The translations under genes and the position numbers were made by a program. A stretch of DNA of 7,131 nucleotides from an uncultured Clostridia bacterium (GTDB lineage: Bacteria > Bacillota_A > Clostridia > TANB77 > CAG-508): NCBI GenBank assembly GCA_947594095.1, contig CANQEA010000066.1, positions 1 to 7,131 of the forward strand, given 5' to 3'. The notes under the pieces are model-generated. The model saw nothing but the letters and a program-made list of their open reading frames with translations. It did no database searches and was not told where the DNA came from. Shown piece after piece: positions 5,184 through 7,131 of this stretch. How positions within the stretch are numbered: position 1 is the first letter of the stretch; each line of letters starts with the position of its first letter.

Positions 5184-5714
5184 CTAAAAGGCCATAATAT
5201 TACTTATTAATACACTTGTTAGAATACCTACAATATCAGCAGTTAGAGCTGCTAATAAAATATATCTTGTCTTTTTTATTTTTACACATCCAGTGTAGAT
5301 TGCAATTGTGTACAATGTAGTTTCTGTTGAACCCATAATTATTGATGCAATTGTGCCAAGTCTACTATCTATCCCATATGTTTTCATGATATCTGTTGCC
5401 ACTGCAATAGAACTACTACCAGATATTGGTCTTAGCATTGCAAGTGGCATTAGTTCACTAGGGAATTTTATAACATTTAATAAAGGTGTTATAAAATGTA
5501 TTATCATATCTAAAATTCCGGAACTTCTTAACGCTCCAATTGCCACAAATAATCCAACTAAGGTTGGAAAAATATTAAGTACAATTTCGATTCCTTCCTT
5601 ACTTCCTTCTAAAAAATCATCAAATACTTTATTCTTTTCTTTTAAACCATATATAACAATTAGAAGTATAATTAAAGGCATTGCTAAACTTGATATAAAA
5701 TTTAAAATATTCAA
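5184..5714 (-). CDS. spmB: Spore maturation protein B
   Basis: SpmB is a multi-pass membrane protein with a nucleoside-recognition (Gate) domain that acts with SpmA in the mother cell and is needed for normal spore core dehydration and heat resistance; its transported substrate is not established. The proposed 176-residue product starts at TTG 5714, because GGAAAAGAGG (5721-5730) is 6 bases upstream and the sequence then opens NILNFIS like known SpmB proteins. An upstream in-frame TTG at 5738 would add 8 residues but lacks a ribosome-binding site. Recognisable blocks are a first membrane segment (residues 8-24), FLEGSKEG (34-41), LRPISGSSSIAVATD (94-108) and GSTETTLYTIAIYTG (128-142). The gene follows spmA after 65 bases and appears intact. 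Confidence 0.93.
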   Translation of the reverse strand: MNILNFISSLAMPLIILLIVIYGLKEKNKVFDDFLEGSKEGIEIVLNIFPTLVGLFVAIGALRSSGILDMIIHFITPLLNVIKFPSELMPLAMLRPISGSSSIAVATDIMKTYGIDSRLGTIASIIMGSTETTLYTIAIYTGCVKIKKTRYILLAALTADIVGILTSVLISNIMAF

Positions 5715-5720
5715 CTTAAA

Positions 5721-5730
5721 CCTCTTTTCC
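5721..5730 (-). promoter_or_regulatory. Ribosome-binding site selecting TTG 5714 for spmB
   Basis: GGAAAAGAGG on the minus strand ends 6 bases before TTG 5714. The alternative TTG at 5738 would put this site inside the coding region and has no purine-rich site of its own. Confidence 0.65.
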
Positions 5731-5779
5731 TTAAACAATTACAGTTCAATATAATTTCAGACTGCTTTTCTATTTTTAG

Positions 5780-6368
5780 TTAATTTTTATTTTTTCCTAT
5801 TCTTATTAGTAATTTTGTCATACTAACTCCTGCAATGGCTGCAGCAATTGTTGCAATCCAAACCGGAACTATTATTGCAGTTGGGTTACTTGACCCAAGT
5901 GAATCTCTTATTGCAATTACTGTAGTTGGAATAATTTGTATAGATGCTGTATTTATTACAATAAACATCATCATTGAATTTGTTAAAGTATCTTTTTTAG
6001 GATTTTCTTTTTGCATTGATTTCATTGCTTGTAATCCTAAGGGTGTTGCTGCATTCCCTAACCCTAGAATATTTGCTATCATATTCATTGATATTTCTTT
6101 TTCTACTTTTTTATTTTCTTTCATTTCTGGGAATAAAAATTTTATAATTGGATGTAAAAATTTAGTAAGTTTTTCAATTAAACTTGTTTTAGCAGCAATT
6201 TTCATAATTCCATTCCACAGACAAATCGTTCCGGAGTAAGTTAATGCTTAAACTTACCGCTTCTTCCGTACTTGAAAATATTGATGAATTTAAATTTTCT
6301 AAATTTCCTGAAAAAATTGCATAAGAAAATGATAAAATTATAAAAATTGGCCAAACTATATTTAACAT
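5780..6368 (-). pseudogene. spmA: Spore maturation protein A, interrupted by a one-base frameshift
   Basis: SpmA is the membrane partner of SpmB in spore core dehydration. The reading frame begins at ATG 6368, with AGGTG 6 bases upstream, and encodes MLNIVWPIFIIL to SLSINL (residues 1-44), but then reads out of frame to a TAA at 6189-6191, giving only 59 residues. The rest of SpmA, from SGTICLWNGIMKIA through NILGLGNAATPLGLQAMKSM to PTTVIAIRDS, is intact in the next frame down to TAA 5780-5782. Ignoring one base near 6236 (AAC TTA c TCC GGA) gives NLSGTICLW with exactly the spacing of other SpmA proteins and a 195-residue product, close to the 196 of B. subtilis. It may be a true mutation, a sequencing error or, less likely, programmed +1 frameshifting. 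An internal ATG at 6205 could express the C-terminal 141 residues alone. Confidence 0.88.
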
Positions 6369-6422
6369 CTAAATCACCTAAATAATACTATTCATAGAAA
6401 ATTTTTTTAATTACAACTTTAT

Positions 6423-6494
6423 ATGTGTAAAAACTGTAAAGCTCCATATTTATGCCACCTTTGTCATATTGAAGTATTTATATACTCAATATAG
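6423..6494 (+). CDS. Possible Cys-rich micro-ORF, 23 aa (doubtful)
   Basis: An ATG at 6423 opens 23 codons ending at TAG 6492-6494. The product begins MCKNCKAPYLCHLCH, with four cysteines spaced C-x2-C-x6-C-x2-C, like a minimal zinc knuckle. No Shine-Dalgarno sequence precedes the ATG and no clear promoter was found, so this may be a chance ORF. It is listed because the cysteine spacing is unusual and because the hairpin at 6504-6526 follows it. Confidence 0.15.
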   Translation: MCKNCKAPYLCHLCHIEVFIYSI

Positions 6495-6526
6495 TTTAAT
6501 CGCAAACCCTCTGCGTAGAAGGGTTT
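6466..6526. other. Two adjacent hairpins in the spmA-abrB intergenic region
   Basis: The first hairpin pairs 6466-6472 with 6486-6492 and, after one bulged A, 6474-6477 with 6482-6485, closing a TTAT loop: 11 base pairs. The second pairs AAACCCT (6504-6510) with AGGGTTT (6520-6526). Within it CGCA (6501-6504) can alternatively pair with TGCG (6512-6515), giving mutually exclusive folds. In minus-strand RNA both would lie in a long spmA leader; in plus-strand RNA they end upstream of the abrB promoter. I could not match the region to a known riboswitch class. Confidence 0.4.
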
Positions 6527-6556
6527 TAGGAATATGCAAAAAAAATAAATTTTTGA

Positions 6557-6585
6557 TTGACCTATATCATTATTTATGATATATT
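6557..6585 (+). promoter_or_regulatory. Sigma-A promoter of the abrB-like gene with palindrome in its core
   Basis: TTGACC (6557-6562), a 17-base spacer and TATATT (6580-6585), with TG at 6577-6578 as an extended -10, predict a start near 6592 and a leader of about 36 bases. TATATCAT (6563-6570) and ATGATATA (6576-6583) form a perfect inverted repeat with a 5-base centre that fills the spacer and most of the -10. A protein bound there would block RNA polymerase, and autoregulation by the AbrB-like product is one possibility (inference). Confidence 0.75.
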
Positions 6586-6627
6586 TAAACTATGGATTGT
6601 ATTATTAACTTTTAAGGAGGATTATGT

Positions 6628-6888
6628 ATGAAGTCAACAGGCATCGTAAGAAGAGTCGACGAACTTGGTAGAGTTGTTATTCCTATAGAAATTAGAAATA
6701 AACTTAATATCTCTGAAAGAGATCCAATAGAAATTTACGTCGATAATTCTTTAATTATTCTAAAAAAATATGAAGAGAGCTGCGTTTTCTGTGGTAATAC
6801 TGAAAATCTTATGAGTTACCAAGACAAATTAGTTTGTAAAAAATGCGCTCAAAAAATAAGTAATTTAAGTAAAAAGAGTGAAAACTAA
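6628..6888 (+). CDS. AbrB-family transition-state regulator with C-terminal four-cysteine motif
   Basis: The protein is 86 residues. Residues 1-49 are a classical AbrB/SpoVT swapped-hairpin DNA-binding domain: MKSTGIVRRVDELGRVVIPI, then EIRNKLNISERDPIEIYVD and IILKKYE, nearly identical in pattern to B. subtilis AbrB. Such proteins bind A+T-rich promoters as multimers and hold back stationary-phase and sporulation genes during growth. In place of the AbrB multimerisation domain the C-terminus has Cys52-x2-Cys55 and Cys70-x2-Cys73, a probable zinc-binding module seen in clostridial AbrB homologues. AAGGAGG lies 7 bases before the ATG. The gene is convergent with rsmI, as abrB is in Bacillus, which supports true orthology. 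Its stop codon lies inside the terminator loop. Confidence 0.92.
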   Translation: MKSTGIVRRVDELGRVVIPIEIRNKLNISERDPIEIYVDNSLIILKKYEESCVFCGNTENLMSYQDKLVCKKCAQKISNLSKKSEN

Positions 6889-6901
6889 ATTTCACTCTTT
6901 T
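6872..6901. terminator. Bidirectional intrinsic terminator between the abrB-like gene and rsmI
   Basis: AAAAGAGTGAAA (6872-6883) pairs perfectly with TTTCACTCTTTT (6890-6901), a 12-base-pair stem with a 6-base loop containing the abrB stop codon. Read on the plus strand the stem ends in CTCTTTTATATT, and on the minus strand in CTCTTTTTAC, so each direction has a U-rich tail. It can serve both convergent genes. Confidence 0.85.
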
Positions 6902-6951
6902 ATATTATAATTTTTTAATTTCTAAACCTATAAAATTAATTCTTAACTAAC

Positions 6952-7131
6952 TTATATAAATTTCTGATATATTTCGTTTTTATTTACACCTCTGTCTTTT
7001 GCAATTTTTTTAATAATTTCTTTCTTGTCTAAACCTTCCTCTTCATAAAATTTATAATGTTCTTCTAAAGAAAGATTATTTAAATCATTTTCTTTTTCTT
7101 CATTATTTTTTTCAATGATTAAAACACATTC
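6952..7131 (-). CDS. rsmI: 16S rRNA (cytidine-1402 2'-O)-methyltransferase RsmI (C-terminal part)
   Basis: Only the last 59 residues and the stop codon are in the window; the catalytic domain lies beyond the right edge. RsmI 2'-O-methylates C1402 of 16S rRNA in the ribosomal P site. The fragment starts with ECVLIIE, the end of the methyltransferase domain, then an acidic linker, and finishes with the accessory C-terminal domain LSLEEHYKFYEEEG and LDKKEIIKKIAKDRGVNKNEIYQKF, a helix-turn-helix-like segment typical of the family. Convergence with an abrB-type gene matches the Bacillus arrangement and strengthens the call. It shares the terminator at 6872-6901. Confidence 0.85.
   Translation of the reverse strand, partial: ECVLIIEKNNEEKENDLNNLSLEEHYKFYEEEGLDKKEIIKKIAKDRGVNKNEIYQKFI

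Noticed and set aside
5308..6239. Long plus-strand open frames (148 and 134 codons) opposite spmB and spmA
   Set aside because: They are antisense to clearly recognisable SpmA/SpmB sequence, lack ribosome-binding sites, and have the Ile/Ser-rich composition of shadow frames.
6504..6527. Intrinsic terminator at the AAACCCT/AGGGTTT hairpin
   Set aside because: Only four T residues follow on the plus strand, none on the minus strand, and no established transcript reads into it.
6421..6530. Cyclic-di-GMP (GEMM) riboswitch ahead of spmA
   Set aside because: The minus strand contains ACGCAGAGGG, reminiscent of ACGCACAGGG, but the following conserved segments and tetraloop do not align.
6628..6888. 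MazE-type antitoxin of a toxin-antitoxin pair
   Set aside because: The N-terminus is AbrB-like, no toxin gene follows, and the rsmI neighbourhood fits a chromosomal AbrB-type regulator.
1..7131. CRISPR array, tRNA or rRNA gene, insertion sequence, phage attachment site
   Set aside because: No spaced repeat array, cloverleaf, rRNA-like stretch, transposase or flanking target duplication was seen on either strand.

Overview
The window looks like a chromosomal segment of a low-GC, spore-forming Firmicute, most likely a member of the Clostridia. The DNA is strongly A+T-rich, UUG is used as a start codon, and Shine-Dalgarno sites are purine-rich and strong. Three sporulation genes are present (spoIIR, spmA, spmB), together with an AbrB-type regulator next to the end of rsmI, an arrangement also known from Bacillus. 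Nothing indicates phage, plasmid, transposon or CRISPR content; this is core chromosome with several regulatory and small-gene puzzles.

Layout. (1) 1-1279, minus strand: the N-terminal 181 codons of a UDPGP-type sugar-nucleotide pyrophosphorylase run off the left edge, preceded by a 150-residue protein of unknown function with its own sigma-A promoter. (2) 1383-2191, plus strand: spoIIR with a candidate sigma-F promoter and a clear terminator. (3) 2203-4888, plus strand: a strong sigma-A promoter, a leader hairpin, then murA, a WalJ/YycJ-type metallo-beta-lactamase-fold hydrolase and rlmH, closely spaced like an operon. (4) 4889-5183: a gap holding a long imperfect hairpin and, on the minus strand, a 33-codon ORF with a textbook ribosome-binding site and an exact-consensus sigma-A promoter. 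(5) 5184-6368, minus strand: spmA-spmB, with spmA interrupted by an apparent one-base insertion. (6) 6369-6627: a divergent intergenic region with two hairpins, a possible Cys-rich micro-ORF and the abrB promoter with a palindrome in its core. (7) 6628-7131: the AbrB-type regulator with a four-cysteine tail, a bidirectional terminator, and the 3' end of rsmI on the minus strand.

How the genes relate. SpoIIR carries the forespore signal that triggers pro-sigma-E processing, and SpmA/SpmB are mother-cell proteins needed for spore core dehydration, so these genes belong to consecutive steps of sporulation. MurA begins peptidoglycan precursor synthesis, and its downstream neighbours are housekeeping genes (RlmH modifies 23S rRNA; YycJ-type hydrolases accompany cell-wall two-component loci elsewhere). 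The AbrB-like protein is probably a growth-phase regulator.

The points most worth checking are the frameshift in spmA, the strongly promoted 33-residue ORF with its adjacent hairpin, and the unassigned structured region between spmA and abrB. Functional calls rest on recognising family motifs by eye; no database search was run.
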